A DNA stretch of 64,000 nt, from NCBI GenBank assembly GCA_039720395.1, contig CM077832.1, forward strand, positions 24,887,607-24,951,606, given 5' to 3'. Below are positions 34,852 through 48,126 of this stretch, in pieces. Both the position numbers and the translations under genes were made by a program. The notes beneath the pieces were generated by a model. That model was not told the origin of the DNA, did no database searches, and saw nothing but the letters and a program-made list of their open reading frames with translations. Source of the DNA: Liquidambar formosana. Lineage: Eukaryota > Streptophyta > Magnoliopsida > Saxifragales > Altingiaceae. The first letter of the stretch is position 1. Every line of letters starts with the position of its first letter.

Positions 34852-36316
34852 ATGGTGAATCTTAAGAAGACCAAACCCTCCACGCACACTAACGTCAATG
34901 AAGGATAGCCTTCACAGCCACCAAAGAAACTGTGCAAGTCCAGCACTGCAGGGACACTATGCCATCACTGGTTGAGGATCCACCAGAACTCCCTCCTATT
35001 CCTCATCGTTCTCGTCGGCAACAGCCACCATCGACATAGCTTCCTCCTCCTCCACCTCCAACACTCTAGCCACAAGCAAACCCTAGGGATCCTAACTACG
35101 ATTTAGGCCATGAGCCCTCGGAAGGAAACGAACCTATTTAACCTATTGACCCTCCTATGTATCTCTCTACTGAAATTGGTACGCTCTTTGCACAAAAATT
35201 CTTCTCCAAAAAGGTTGTCTATCCCAAAATTGTTAACCCTGAATTTCTAAATCAACACCATTTTGAATTTGCTCCCTTTTACAAAATGTTGGGTTACTTT
35301 ATTTTTGCACCTTGTCTGAACCATGTTTTAACACCTTGGTTCATGTCTTTTATGCTCACTTCTCTATGACTTCCCCTTCCAAAGCCACGTCTTATGTCAA
35401 GGGCAAACACATGGCCCTTACCAATCGTATGCTTAATGACCTCTTCCATGTCCCTTAAGATGGGGTTACTATTACTGAAACCTATTCCTAGCCTCGCATA
35501 AAGGTTTCCATCATTTCACTGCCCTCAAACAGATTCTAGGCCGAGATGACATCACCAAGCCATTCAAGACCATATTGAAGGATTTCTCTCTTCAGTGTAA
35601 TCTCCTGCACAATATTCTTTTCTACAACATTGTGCCTCAAGGCGGTGGCAAGGATCATGTCACATACACTAACATTGGCTTGCTTTGGTGCATATTGAAT
35701 AGGAAACACATCAATTTAGGTCACTTGATACTATATCATATGAGGTCTTGTGTGGATAAAATGAAGAATAAGTCCAGGAAAAGCAAAGATGTGGAAGGGA
35801 AGAGCATACTTCCCTATAGAGCAGCCTTGACAGTTCTATTTCATTACTAAGGACTGCCTTTAACCATTGGAGATATTTTCTACCCATCCTTCAGAAACAA
35901 GATCAATGCACCTTTCATGGGTTCGTTAAATTATACTTTGGTGAATGGCGTGTGGATTAAGAATGGCACAGTCCTTGATGAAGAAGAAGCACTGGATGAT
36001 AAGGCTACTGATTTGGGAGTTGAGCCCCCCTACCACCCCTACTGCCCCTACTAATCCTCCCATTTCTGTCCCTCCTTCTCTTCTCTTTCCTCCTACTGAC
36101 CATCCACACTCTCCACCCCCTTCACCATTTCTTACACCTCCCCCCACTTCTCATCCCACTTCTTCCTCAACCCCTCCTACCATTACTGATTTATTCATCT
36201 CCATTTCAAACCAAATGACTGATTTAAAGAAATATGTTCAGAAAAAGCTTAAGGGAATGCATGACCGAGTTGACGAGGTTGAGATTGTCATCGACAAACT
36301 CCAAAACAATCAATAG
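34852..36316 (+). pseudogene. SIRE env-like / 'putative plant transposon protein' ORF, decayed
   Basis: The extra gene between pol and the right LTR that marks SIRE-type Copia elements; its function is unproven. The ATG at 34852 is followed early by stops. A conserved domain of the type annotated in plants as 'putative plant transposon protein' is visible in pieces at 35157-35850 (KFFSKKVVYPKIVN, the YVKGK motif in another frame, INLGHLILYHM). The C-terminal part (about 36000-36316) is proline-rich and then coiled-coil (MTDLKKYVQKKLKGMHDR), as described for SIRE env-like proteins. No signal peptide or clear membrane anchor can be defended in the broken frame. At least two frameshifts and several stops. 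Its last ~20 bases plus the 3' spacer are duplicated at 26968. Confidence 0.75.
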
Positions 36317-36693
36317 CTACTTGATGAGAAGCTTCAGCATCTTCCTTCTCTTACTCCATGATTTTCTTTTAATGATTCCATAAGAGGAGAAAGAGCTTAT
36401 AGATGTTTTGATGACATTTTGATGTCTTGAGTCATTGATGATGATGTACTCTCAGTTCTTGTCATTATTGATGTATTTAAAACTTGATTATCATTTATAT
36501 AGTTATGATTTCATTTCAATGCTTTAGTTTATCTTTTATGGATCAAATTATCATTATCATATCTTGAATTGCACTTTAAATGCTTACATATTAGTATCAT
36601 ATGACATATTTATATGATGCATATTGATAGGGGAGTTTAGTGCTTTAACTTTACATATTTTTCCCTATGTCAAACATCTATGGATTGTCATCA

Positions 36694-36710
36694 TAAAAAA
36701 AGGGGGAGAT
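36694..36710 (+). other. Polypurine tract of Copia A
   Basis: AAAAAAAGGGGGAGAT immediately precedes the TGTTGGCC start of the right LTR. This is the usual plus-strand priming site. Confidence 0.88.
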
Positions 36711-37954
36711 TGTTGGCCTAAATGGCTTTAATCCCATGGTTTTGATGATAACAATACATAATTAGATGTTTAAGAACTAATGAGCAGTTAAGTGGTTAAT
36801 CAAAATAGGTATCAAGGCCATAAAATGCATCAAAGTATCAAGGATCAAGCCGCAAAAGTAAACACGCCATTCATAGCACAAGAGTAATTGAAAAAAAAAA
36901 TTAAATTGAATCTATCCTTCGTTCAAGAATGATCAAGTCTACATGTGAGAAATTTAGGATTTAATTGTAAGATTAATTTCAATTATTGCTCACACAAGTT
37001 TAAGGGGCTTAGGACTATGCAAATTTGGTAAATATTAATGCCTAAATTGACTTACCTTGCACCTAGACTTAGTGCCAATTTGATGTCTAAAAATGCTGTT
37101 TCAGCAGGCTGAAATTAATTAATAGGCTGAATTTAGACCGTCCTAAAAATTCAATTCTCTGGATTTTTTAGATGGCTCTTTGAGCCAGCTAAAAGAACTT
37201 TGAGACGGCTGAAATTCATGTTACTTCATTCCCTGATTTCATCCTTTCTAGAATTTTCAACAGTCTTCTTCAAACAGCTGAAAGTTGTTTTAGCCGGTTG
37301 AAAGACTTGGGCTGAGTCATAACGGCTAGTTTTCTAACAGACTTTTGAAGGATTAAATGCCCACCAAACCTTCTTTCCCAGCATTTATTGCTATAGAACG
37401 ATCATATTGGACTACTTGGGTATAAATACTAGCCTTGAACTCATTTATGAGCATTCATTGAGCTACAAACAATATTATCAATTACAAGCCCTAATTTTTC
37501 TTGTGAGCATTCATTGAGATTCGATCAATAGCTGAGTATGCATTCAATTTCTGTGTATCTACTCTTTTGAGAGAGCTTTCTTGAGCACAAAAACAAACTC
37601 AAAACTTCTTGTATCAAAGGGTTGTGTGAACCCTCACTTTGTAAGCACTTGAGGAGTGTGGTTAAACAAGTGTTGGAGAAGAACACTTGGATTGTAAAAG
37701 GTTTACTGCTCCACCTTGAAGGAGAGTGATAGTGGATTGGTGAATTCTCAAGTGAGCTCTTGAGGCAAAGACGTAAGCAGGAGGCCGAACCTCTTTAACA
37801 TTGTTTGCATTATCTTCCTCTTAATCTCTTTATTATTGCTTGTTTTTGTATTTATTTTTTATTTGCAATAATTTGATTTTGAGTTTGCAATTAATTTTAA
37901 TTTGGCCAATAACCCTATTCACCCCTCCTCTAGGGTTATATATTTGGGACAACA
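36711..37954 (+). mobile_element. Right LTR of SIRE-type Copia A
   Basis: A 1244-bp LTR, TGTTGGCC to GGACAACA, nearly identical to the left LTR apart from the latter's ~280-bp deletion. The palindrome cluster lies at about 37100-37304 and the TATAAATA box at 37421-37428. No 5-bp target repeat can be paired because the left side of the element is truncated. Confidence 0.93.
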
Positions 37955-38964
37955 CCTATTGAACATAGGATTCGTTATTTGGCATTTTTTGGATATTGCA
38001 TGCAAATTGCAAGTGACTTTGGCAGGTACAAATCCCATAGAAAGTGAGGTGTAAGTTTGGCAGGTGAAATTACCCCACAAAAGTGGGGTGATTATTTTTT
38101 GCAATTGCAAAAAGAGATCTTGCAAATAGGGCAATTACCTTATGAAATGGGGTGATTATTTGACAGGTTAATATTGCAAATGGTAAATGTGATGGGTATA
38201 GAAAATACCTCCTTTCTTTCCTTAAACTTTCCCTTCTCCCTCCTAGGGATATTTCCTAATAGAGGGATATAGTAGACTCTAATAGTTTCGTTTCATAAAA
38301 GATCCCTTTTACTTAAAAATTTTCTATCTTTATTGGAATACCATATTTTCTAAAGATCCTTTGAGAATCATTTATCTTTGGAAACTCCTTTTTTTTTTTG
38401 GAAGGAAACTTAGGGTTTACCATAAGTCTTTACTAGGTTATAACCCTATTCCCATTTGAATTACGCGGACTTTGATCCATGTACTTCTATACATGGTACG
38501 TAGGTACTCACTTTGAGGTTTAAGTCCGCCTTACGATACCAAGTATCCTAGGTTCTCTTCTCCCCTTTTCTCTTTTTTTTTTTTAAATTTTTTTTACTAT
38601 TTTATTTTTACTTGTTTATGTGGATGGATGAATGGATGATTTGCATACTGTCTTGTGATGATAATTGTTGACTTTTTGTATGATTAAGACTTTGATTTAG
38701 CCCAATTAAATTAAGAGACCGATTAAGGCGATATGGGTGCCTATAGGCTTTACCTAGAACTTTCCCATATCGTAACTTAGCCTCCGAATTCACAATCTTT
38801 GGTTTTTAAAAGACTTTTTGCCTTTCCATTTTTTTTTAAACATGGAGTCACTTGTTTTGGAAAATAAAACATTTTTAGGGTTTTCCTCTTTTCCTTAAAA
38901 AATGAGGTGGCAACTCCCCCCTTTTTTATTTCCATCCAATGTGGGCCACTTTCTCGAGTCCACA
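37955..38964 (+). mobile_element. Family C LTR, right part (split by Copia A)
   Basis: It contains the C-family blocks: TTGAATTACGCGGACTTTGATCC, the TACGTAGG motif, an AAGTATCCTAGG hairpin half and AATGAGGTGGCAACTCC. It ends CGAGTCCACA. It is followed by ATAAG, matching ATGAG before the left part at 25573. Confidence 0.82.
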
Positions 38965-39631
38965 ATAAGTTATATTTATGAGTATTCTTGTGAAACATTC
39001 TCTCCCTTTTCCTGAGAGTGATAGATCCCTTGTTGATCACTCATATGCCTTTACACATGAAGCAGTGGAGCCAATGAACACCCTTGTAAACCCTAGTGGA
39101 ATATATAGTTAGTGCCATTAAACTTCCAAAGTTTCATGCATAAGACAACCATGGTGTCTCAGGTCTAAGGATTACTTGTACCACTGCAACTATGAGAAAC
39201 TGATTGACAAGCAAGTAAAAAACTCCATTTCAATTTATTTCAAATTAAGATGGTCACATTCAGTGTACCTGTTCTTATAACAAGCACCCATATGTTTGTT
39301 TTAGTGTCTTCACATAAATAACTTGAGACTAGCTATCCTCTTATAGAGTCAACATAAAATGTGCTAGTCATATGATTTCATTATTGTCCATCATAGTGAA
39401 CCTTCAACTAGGAATATATATATACTCTTAATCACAACACTTTGTGATTTCATATTCTCAACTCTAACTCCATGGACATATCATGTAAATATAAAGAATA
39501 GAATAAACATGACAAAATAAGGCCCTTTATTAATTAATAATAAATATGATATACAATAAATGAAATCCTATAATTGTTTTCTATCCCTAAAGCATCATCT
39601 CTATGATTGGCTATAGAGCATACTACTAACA
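38965..39631 (-). mobile_element. 3' LTR (start) of minus-strand Copia-B element 1
   Basis: Read on the minus strand the LTR starts at 39631 with TGTTAGTAGTATGC next to a polypurine tract (39632-39642, AAGGGGGAGAT). It continues to 38970, where the C LTR interrupts it. The remainder is the ~22 bp at 25551-25572. Confidence 0.82.
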
Positions 39632-39642
39632 ATCTCCCCCTT

Positions 39643-40483
39643 GCACTAGAACCAATCCACTATATATATCACACCCATCTGGTCTCGATGAAACTGCAAT
39701 TGTTGTTGAGTTATAGCTTTAGTGAAGGGGTTCGTTAAGTTCTCTACTGATGCAATCTTCTGAATGCTATGTCACCTCTTCCAATGATATCTCTAATCAC
39801 GTGGAAGCGCCACATGTATTTGGACTTTTGATGAGACCGCAGTTCCTTTGCTTCAGTTATAGCCCCATTGTTGTCACAAAACAAAGGTAAAGGCGACTCA
39901 ATGCTAGGAACTACTTCCAATTCTGTGATGAACTTCTTTATCCAAACAGCTTCTTTAGCAGCTTCTGATGTAGCAATGTACTCGACCTTAGTAGTGAAGT
40001 CTGCTTTAGTGTCTTGCTTACAACTCCTCTAACTCATAGCTCTACCATTTAAGGTGAAAATATGCCCTGATGTTGATCTTCTATCATCATCATCAGAATG
40101 AAAATCTGAATCTGTATAACCAACCATTTCAAAATTTCTTCCTCCATAAATAAGGAATAAGTCTTTAGTTCTTCTCAAGTACTCAAGGATAGCCTTGACT
40201 ACTTCCTAGTGTTTCTTACCTGGGTTTGCTTGATATCTGCTAGTAACACTTACAACCAAACTAATATCAGGTCTTGTATATAACATGACATACATTAGAC
40301 TTCATACAGCTAAAGCATAAAGAATCATTTTCATGTATTTAATCTCCTCAGGAGTTTTAGGGTGCATGTTCTTAGACAACTTGATTCCATGTCTAATAGG
40401 AATTAGACCTCTCTTGGAGTCTAGCTTGTTGAATCTTTTCACCACTTTGTCTATGTACAAAGATTGGGATAGACCAAGCAACC
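39643..40483 (-). pseudogene. Copia-B element 1: RT C-terminus and RNase H
   Basis: Minus-strand translation in pieces gives RNase H motifs (EYIATSEAAKEAVWIKKF, PLFCDNNGAI, LRSHQKSKYMW) ending just before the polypurine tract. It continues the pol fragment at 43412-43606 once the solo C LTR is removed. No long open frame remains. Confidence 0.8.
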
Positions 40484-43411
40484 TGTAGACACCCCATTTT
40501 CACCCTCATAAGTTCATGATATCATTTATTTAAGGTTATAAGCATTTAGGAGTCCCTAAGCCTTAAAGGACACTTTTGCTCTTTTAAGCCTTAGGAGAAT
40601 AGGTCATCATTGCATGCATATTTTTGTCTCTTTGTTGAGTCCCATCACTTGCATTTAGTTTCTAGGATCATTTTGGACATGTGTGTTAAATTTGGTTCAA
40701 ATCTAGATAGGTTTGGATAGTTAATTAGAACTTTTGTGACTTGAAGGGCAATTTCGTCTTTTACTTTGTATATTTTCCAATTGACCTTAAAACTTGTTCT
40801 GAATAGTTCCATTGGTCTTATAATGATGTAATGAGTCTAATTGGAGTGCCAATTTAATTATTGAATAGGTTTTGGATTGATTCACCATATTACCCCATGA
40901 CTAATTAACCATTTTTTCAGTTAATCGCCTTATGAAAACTCATCCATTTGACCATGGTTAGAGATTTTTGGTTCATGAATATTTTAGAATTATTCTACAT
41001 TGAATCCTTGAAATTTTGTCTTTTGAATCACTCAAATTAGAGTTAATTTGAAGAAGATATGGCCGTTTTAAGTCAAAAACCCGAAATAAGTCAAAACCAG
41101 GTGAAATAAAGGCTTTGCCTCGGGTAACCAGTTCACCCAACTGGTCTATTTTCCCCTATTTTTAAGGAAACGCGTTTTGGGTTCTTTTACTCCGAATTTC
41201 CTTCTTCCAAAAGTGTTTTAAACCTATTGGGAAGTGGTTTTGAGTTGTCCAACATTTATGGGAGTTACAATAGCCTTAGATTGGTTTTATGGTGAATTAA
41301 TCTCAACCATTGGTTCACATGGTTGGTTGGTTATAAATAGAGGCTCATTCATCAGCATATAGGACTCATTCATCAGCATATAGGACTTTTTGACTCTTTG
41401 AAACTTTATATTCATAAGAGAGCTAGAAAACGAATTTGCACTCATTTATATCACCTGGAGAGAGCTTTCTACTACAATTTTGAAGAGGAATAAGAAGACA
41501 ATCAAGCCAAAGAGAAGGAAGAACATAGCGAAGACCTTTGCTTTATTGTAAGTGCCCTTTCATCCTTTTACGATTCCTTCTTCTTCTACTCTATTCTCTA
41601 CATAGTTATGGTTTAGAATTGATTTAGAAAAGAGTGTATATGATTCAAATAATGTGAAAAGCATGCTAGTGGAGTAGGGTTGTGAATTGCTTGCTGTTAG
41701 GATAGTTTCTCTCTTAAGGATAGAGGTACGTTTTGCACAGAAAATTAATTGATGTGTTTAGACCGTTTTCTCTCCATGGTTCAATTATATGCATGATTTT
41801 TAGCATCTTTTGTATAGGACACTTGCTGTGTAAGCCTCATCTTCATAGAGGTATGGATGATTATTCTTTTCGAGGATAATTATCGTTCTTAGAGGGTGAG
41901 GTTGTGCATAGGTGCTTTCTGGAGTGTGTTTAAGTGTGCTGTGAGTTTCTTTGCATTCTTAGGTATATAGTTTATGTAGGATATGTGAAGTAATCATTCA
42001 TGCGGAGTGATTTCTATGTGAAATTATCTCCAAATAGTTTTACTTAAGAAAGCTCGCCGCAAGGATGATTATTTCACATTCTTACATAAAATACTCACCT
42101 AAGGCATCATATTAGATTTTATTTTCATGTTTTGGATTGTCATATGATATTTTCATCATGATAATTCATATTTAACATGTTTTTGATAGTTTTATGCATG
42201 TTAGGGTGTTTGGAGTATATCAGGGTTTTGTTTTTCTTTAGATTTTTGTTCCTTGCATGAGTATTAGGCCATTATATGCATGTTTAGTATTCTGTCCAGA
42301 TTTGATTTAGGTTTTCTAATGATTATTTGGATATGATATTGAATGGTTTGAGCATGATAATTGCCCAATAGCATACATAGGGTGATTAATTGGTGTTTTC
42401 TCGATGTTTTGGGATATTTGGCATATGGTAAGTGGTTCATGATAAGTTTTGTATAAATTGTTCTCTTCTCCCCCCTCGGGTTATTTGGATTAGAAGTCTT
42501 AAGTTTCCAACTTTTATAAAATTCTGTTTTATTTAGAATTCTATTCTCTTTTGAATTCAAATCATTTTGGAAGTCTATTTGAGTTAGAATTTAATTCTTT
42601 CTCAAATGCCTACTTTTTCTCAAACTATTTTTGGAAACTCCTAAGTTTTTTAAAACCTTTCTTAAGTTGGAAACTTAGGGTTTATAGTTCATTGTAAAGG
42701 GAGTAACCCCATCTCAATCGAATTACGCGGACTTTGATCCTTACATCTTTGTATATAAGGTATGTAGGCGCTTATTTGATGTTCAAGTCTGCCCTAGGAT
42801 ACTAAGTATCCTAGGTTTTCCTTTTCCTTTTATTCTTTTGTCCATCACATATGATTACTAGTGGAGTAGGATGGACTCATGCTTATTCATTTATCCATCA
42901 CATATGATTGCTAGAGGAGTAGGATGGATTTGTTTTCTTGTTCTTTATCTCTTTACATGCTTTCCATATCTCTTCTATTTGTTCATGGATGTTTACATGC
43001 TTTATGGATATTTATGAATGAATGGATGGTTATGGATAATTCCTTGTATATGCATGGTGACTAATTAGAAAACGATTGAAATAGCCCATATAAATTCAGA
43101 GGCCCATTTTGGGGCGATGTGGGTGCCTATAAGAGGTTTCTTAGAACCTTCCCACATCATAACTTAGTCTCCAAATCCTCTCTTGTTTTATTAAGACCTG
43201 CTTTTCTTTGATTGAAGTCATGTGTTTGGTTTTCAAAAGGTTTCCTTTTAAAACTATTTTCATGGTTTTCCTTTTTTCCTTAAAAAATAAAGTGGCGACT
43301 TCTTGTTTGTTACGTTTTTGTGAACCTTTTATAAACCAGATTTTTATTCATTTAAATTTCTATAAATCTTTTTAAAAGAAGGGTTTTTCCGATCAAAACC
43401 CGTGGTTCACA
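40484..43411 (+). mobile_element. Solo family C LTR, TSD CAACC, inside Copia-B reverse transcriptase
   Basis: A 2928-bp LTR from TGTAGACACCCC to GTGGTTCACA, flanked by CAACC (40479-40483 and 43412-43416). It holds a TATAAATAG box (41332-41340), GGTAACC and AACTGGTC motifs (about 41126-41150), the TACGCGGACTTTGATCC block, a perfect 23-nt hairpin (42793-42815) and the GTGGCGACTTC motif near its end. Small local tandem duplications occur at about 41340-41385 and 42842-42930. No internal region. Confidence 0.95.
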
Positions 43412-45686
43412 CAACCTATTAGGTCTATCTCTATAGACTTTTATTCCCATAATATAGGATGCTTCTCCCAAGTCTTTCAAAAAGAAATTTTGTGAAAGCC
43501 ACTCTTTCACTTTCGATAACATTCCTACATTATTCCCAATGAGTAGAATGTTATCCACACAAAGAATAAGACAAGTAATCGCACTCCCACTAACCTTTTT
43601 GTACACATAAGGTTCATCATTTAGATTCTGTAGGAAACCAAATGATTTGATTGCCTCATTGAATCGAATGTTCTAGCTTCGAGAAGCTTATTTAAGTCTA
43701 TAAATGGACCGCTGTAGTTTGCACACTTTGTGGTCCTCACCACTAGATATAAAATCTTCAAGTTGCTGTATATATATGTCTTCCTCGATGTTGCCATTGA
43801 TGAAGGCAGTCTTTACATCCATTTGTCATATCTCATAATCGTAGTGTGCAGCTATAGCTAACAAGATCCGAATGGACTTTAGCATAGCCACTAGTGAGAA
43901 GGTTTCCTCATAGTCAATACCTTGTCTTTAACGGTAACCTTTTGCTACTAGCCTAGCTTTATAGGTCTCTACCTTTCCATCTAAGTCTATCTTCCTTTTG
44001 TAGATACATTTGCAGCCTATAGGCACAATACCTTCAGGTGGGTCTAGACTTGATTGGAATAAATTAAGTCTATTTCAGATTTTATGGCTTCAAGCCATCT
44101 TTTTGAGTTGATATCTAATATCGCATGTCCATAAGTAATAGGATTATCTGGGTGTTCTTTATCACCTAGGAACAATTCTTCTGCATATTGATGAAGAAAT
44201 CCATATCTCTCAAGTGCAATAGATATCCTACTAGATTTGCGGATAGGTGGTGGTCCATTAATAGGTTCTGTCTCAATATGGACAGAGGTGGGATCCATGT
44301 CGGTTTGTGTCTCATTAGACAATTCTTTGAGTTCTATTTTTCTATTGTTTCCTCCTTGAATAAACTCTTTTCAAGAAAGACAGCAAACTTACTAACAAAC
44401 ACCTTTTGTTAATCAGGATAATAGAAATAATATTCTAAACTTTCTTTAGGATAACCCACAAACCTATATTTGATTGACTTTGGTTCCAATTTGGCTACAT
44501 CATGTGTCTTAACATATGCAATGCAACCCCATACCTTAATGTGTTTAAGGCTAGGTTCTTTCCCTTTCCATATCTCATATGAAGTTTTTGAGATAGATTT
44601 GGAAGGAACTCTATCTAACAAATACGTGGCAGTTTCGGGCATATCTCCAAAAGGATAATGGTAAATCAATGTAACTCATCATGGAACATACCATATCTAA
44701 TAAAGTTCTATTACACCTCTTAGACACACCATTGAGTTGTGGTGTTCTAGGAGGTGTCCATTGAGATAGAATGCCAGCTTCTATAAGATGATCAAGGAAC
44801 TTACCAGTTAAGTATTCACCACCTTGATCTGATTAAAGGACTTTAATACTTTTTCCATTGTTTCTCAAATTCATATCTGAATTCTTTAAACTTTTTAAAA
44901 GCTTCAAATTTGTACTTCATTAAGTACACATACCCAAACCTAGAATGATCATTAGTAAAGATAATGAAGTAAGAGTAACCTCCACGAGCATGTATGCTCA
45001 TAGGATCGCATACATCACTATGTATCAATCCTGATATGTCTGCAGCTCTTTCACTGTGACCAGTGAAAGGTGATTTGGTCATCTTTCCTAGTAAACAGGA
45101 CTTACAAATTGGAAAGGGCATTGATGCCAATGGACCTAGTTGTCCATCCTTACTCATCTCGTTGATCCTATTCTCACTAATATGTTCAAGTCTCAAGTGC
45201 CAAACATATGCAGAAGTTCCATCATCTCTTAGTCTCTTGGGTTTAATGGCATTCAAATTCGAATTATCATGCTCCATACAATTCAAAGTTGTAATAAAGT
45301 TTAGGCCACTCAAATAAATACTAGAAGTAATAAAATCCCTATTTATTAATAAAGAACATTTGTTTTCCTCAAACATAAAACTATAACCTTGTTTGCCTAA
45401 AGCAGAAATAAAAATAATGTTTCGAACAACTTCTGGTATAAAAAAGATAGCCTACTAATTCTAAACTTCTCTCGCTAGGTAGAGTCAAGTAACAAGTCCC
45501 CACAGCTAATGCCGTAACACTTGCTCCATTCCCCACTCGTAGGGTTACTTTGCCTCTACTCAGCTTTCTGCTTCCCCTTAGATTCTGCATAGAATTACAT
45601 ATATGAGAACTCGTACCAGAATTAAGTACCCAAGTGAAAGCAAAACTAACACTTAAGTTAGTTTCAATAATGAGAGCATGATCCAA
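43412..45686 (-). pseudogene. Copia-B element 1 pol: protease, integrase, RT start
   Basis: On the minus strand: protease at about 45640-45600, with the catalytic DSG changed to NSG (NSGTSSHIC). Then the pre-integrase zinc region (HLRLEHISENR, CKSCLLGK) and integrase core (IHSDVCDPMSI) at 45376-44843. Integrase C-terminal part at 44669-44409 (KVWGCIAYVKTHD). Pre-RT region at 44322-44044, rich in PIRKSSR. RT at 43606-43412, where the YVDD active site reads CVDN. The C solo LTR then interrupts it. Stops and shifts separate all segments. The element lies on the opposite strand to Copia A and Copia-B element 2. Confidence 0.88.
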
Positions 45687-45715
45687 ACCTTCTGAAGGTT
45701 GGTTCTTTAAGGTAT

Positions 45716-46374
45716 TTAGATACTCACAACAGTTCCTCTTCTAATGCCCATTTTTGTCACAATGAAAACAGGTTCCTTTATCCTTAGCTTTGTCAAACTT
45801 ACCTTCTTGATGCCCCATTTTCCCTTAAGATTCTTTTTCTTCTTCCATTGAGTACTCTTAACCTTTTCTTTGCCTTTGCCTTTGCCTTTAGGCTTAGGCT
45901 TGGATTTAAAAGTAGATGCTCCATCAAATGCGAGCAAAGAGCCTTTTCCCTTTTTCATAGTCTCCTCAGTTATCTTGAGCAAGTAATGCAACTCAAACAG
46001 AGTAGGGTCTAACTTATTCATGTGAAAATTCATAATAAAAAGACCATATAAATCAGGTAGAGATTGCAGTATAATGTCGGAAGCCATATCAGCTTCAATG
46101 ATCACATCAAGCTTCTCAAGCTGCTCAATATGGTTGATCATTTTCAAAGTGTGATTAATCAAGGATGAACCCTCATTTCTCCTTCCCTTGAATAGATTAT
46201 TCATGATGTTATACTTCACAGCTCTGTTTTTCTCCCCATATAACTCTTTTAAGTGGAGGAAAATGTCAGGTGCACTTCCCATGGACTCGTGCTGTTTCTA
46301 AAGCTTTGTGCTTATTGATGCCATCATATAGCATCGAGCTTTCAAGTCATCATCCGTACGCTTCTAATAAGCAT
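45716..46374 (-). pseudogene. Copia-B element 1 gag
   Basis: A 188-codon open stretch (46282-45716) plus a broken N-terminal part to 46374 show the UBN2-type Gag of Copia elements: HLKELYGEKNR, then a helical capsid region with a FHMNKLDPTLFELHYLL segment, and a Lys-rich linker. The zinc knuckle (CFHCDKNGH and a trailing Cys, about 45768-45730) is present only after a frameshift and a stop. The N-terminal end is cut by a family-A LTR at 46375. Confidence 0.85.
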
Positions 46375-46969
46375 TGTTGTCCTAAGTATATAACCCTAGA
46401 GGGGGTGAATAGGGTTAATGGCTAATTTAAAAAATTAATTGCAAACTTAAAATCAGATTATTGCAAGTAAAAAGAAATTCAAGAACAAGCAATAAAGAGA
46501 GATTAAAAGGGAGAGAATGCAAACGATATTAACAAGGTTCGACTTCCCCACCTATGTCCTCACCTCAAGAGCTCGCTTGAGGATTCACCAATCCACTATA
46601 CCAGTCTCCTTCAAGGGTCGATATTAAACCTTTTACAACACCAAGTGTTCTTCACTAACACTTGTGAAAGTGAACTCTTCAAGTGCTACAAATTGGGGGT
46701 TTCCACAACCCTTCAATACAAGATGAATAGAGTTTGTTTTTGTGCTAAGTGAGCTCTCTTAAAAGAGTGAATACACAGTAATTGATTGCATACTCAACTA
46801 ATGATTGAATCATAATGAATGCTTATAAGAGATCTAGGACTTGTAATCAATAATCTTGTTATATATCAATGAATGAATCATAAATGAGTTTGAGTCCTCA
46901 TATATGTAGCCCATTGGTCATATATGACCGTTTGAGTTCAATAAATGCTAGGAATCAGAGTTTGGTGGG
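46375..46969 (-). mobile_element. Family A LTR fragment, minus strand
   Basis: It begins TGTTGTCCTAAGTATATAACC, the inverse of the family-A LTR 3' end, and continues collinearly for 595 bp to TTTGGTGGG, where the C LTR starts. It is inserted in Copia-B gag. The other end and matching target repeat are not in view. Confidence 0.82.
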
Positions 46970-48121
46970 TGTCACACCCCATTTTTGCACCACCTTACTA
47001 AGGTTTGTCATTCTATGTAGGTTTTTGTTTTGTTTTTTAATCTAGTCACTTACATTAGGTTTTTAGAGTTAAAAGGATAATGGGTATAAATTTTCGTTTA
47101 ATTTGGAACTAATCTTGAGGGTTAATAATAGTTTTTGTGATTTGAGAGGCATAATTGTCTTTTAGGTCATAAATTTTCTGTTTGACCTTGAAATGATCTC
47201 CAAATTGTCAATTGGAGTTCACATCGGTGCATATGAGGTATTTATAGGTTCAATTTGGTGAATTAATGGATTAGGGTTAAAATGGCTCATAATGGTTCAA
47301 GTTGGTTAAAAGACCCATTTTGGGTTAGCTCAATCTGGCCCACGATTACCAATCAAATCTCTTCAATTTGACTTTAATTAGTCTTTGTTTTATCCTCAAA
47401 AGTGTTTTGGAATGTTCAATTTTGGTTTGAAAAGCATTTGGTTTGATCCTATGTGCATACCTATGCTTTGCAAAAGTAGTACATAGCGGTTAACCGCCTT
47501 TGTAAAACCTAACCATGCACCAATGGTTGGTGGTTTTTGCCCTAAAATGTTTAAAAATGTATTTCTCATCAAAACACAGTCGTTTTGGCTTTTATTTCAA
47601 CAAAATCAGAGTTAATTTGACCTCTAAAACACTCCTGGAAGGAAAGGAGTCCAAAATAGGAGAAAATAAGACGAAGGGCTCGGGTAACCACCCAAGCCTG
47701 GGCCTAGGCCCAGGTGGCTAGCCGCCCAGCCCCAAGTGGTCACCCGAGGCCTCTTTCCTATTTTTGCTGAAGTGAGACTCTTTGCCTATTTTGATGGATT
47801 TTGACTCTTTTGGACGAGTTTTCTTCTAGTTTTTGGTAACTTTTGAGTTCCTTGAGCCCTAAAGGAGTCTATAACAACCCTTGGATTAATTTTTAGGATT
47901 TTAATCCTAGCAATTGATTTACCCTACCTAAACTCTATAAATACCCCCACTATGTTTCAGCATTAGGGGAGCCATTTTTATGTATTAAACTTAAGTTCTA
48001 AGAGAGTAAGAGAGAGTTTTAAAGGAGAGCTGGAGTTCTTGAGGGAAGCTTGAAGAGAGTTGTTTCAAGTTGTTCACAAAAAAAGGAGAGAGTCTCTACA
48101 GTAAAAAAGAAGGCTTAACCT
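46970..48121 (+). mobile_element. 5' part of a family C LTR (C-iii)
   Basis: It starts TGTCACACCCCATTTTTGC and follows the C family for 1.15 kb up to AAGAAGGCT. It then switches abruptly to integrase sequence without the rest of the LTR, gag or most of pol. This is either a large internal deletion or a recombination junction. Confidence 0.8.
47683..47943 (+). promoter_or_regulatory. U3 module of LTR C-iii: palindromes plus TATAAATA
   Basis: Palindromes GGTAACC (47683), GGCCTAGGCC (47701), GGCTAGCC (47716) and GGTCACC (47738) sit in an otherwise AT-rich LTR, with steps near 20, 14 and 21 bp. TATAAATA follows at 47936-47943. Confidence 0.55.
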
Positions 48122-48126
48122 AAGGG

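Noticed and set aside
35926..36147. Gly-rich minus-strand frame
   Set aside because: Opposite strand of the proline-rich segment of the env-like region.
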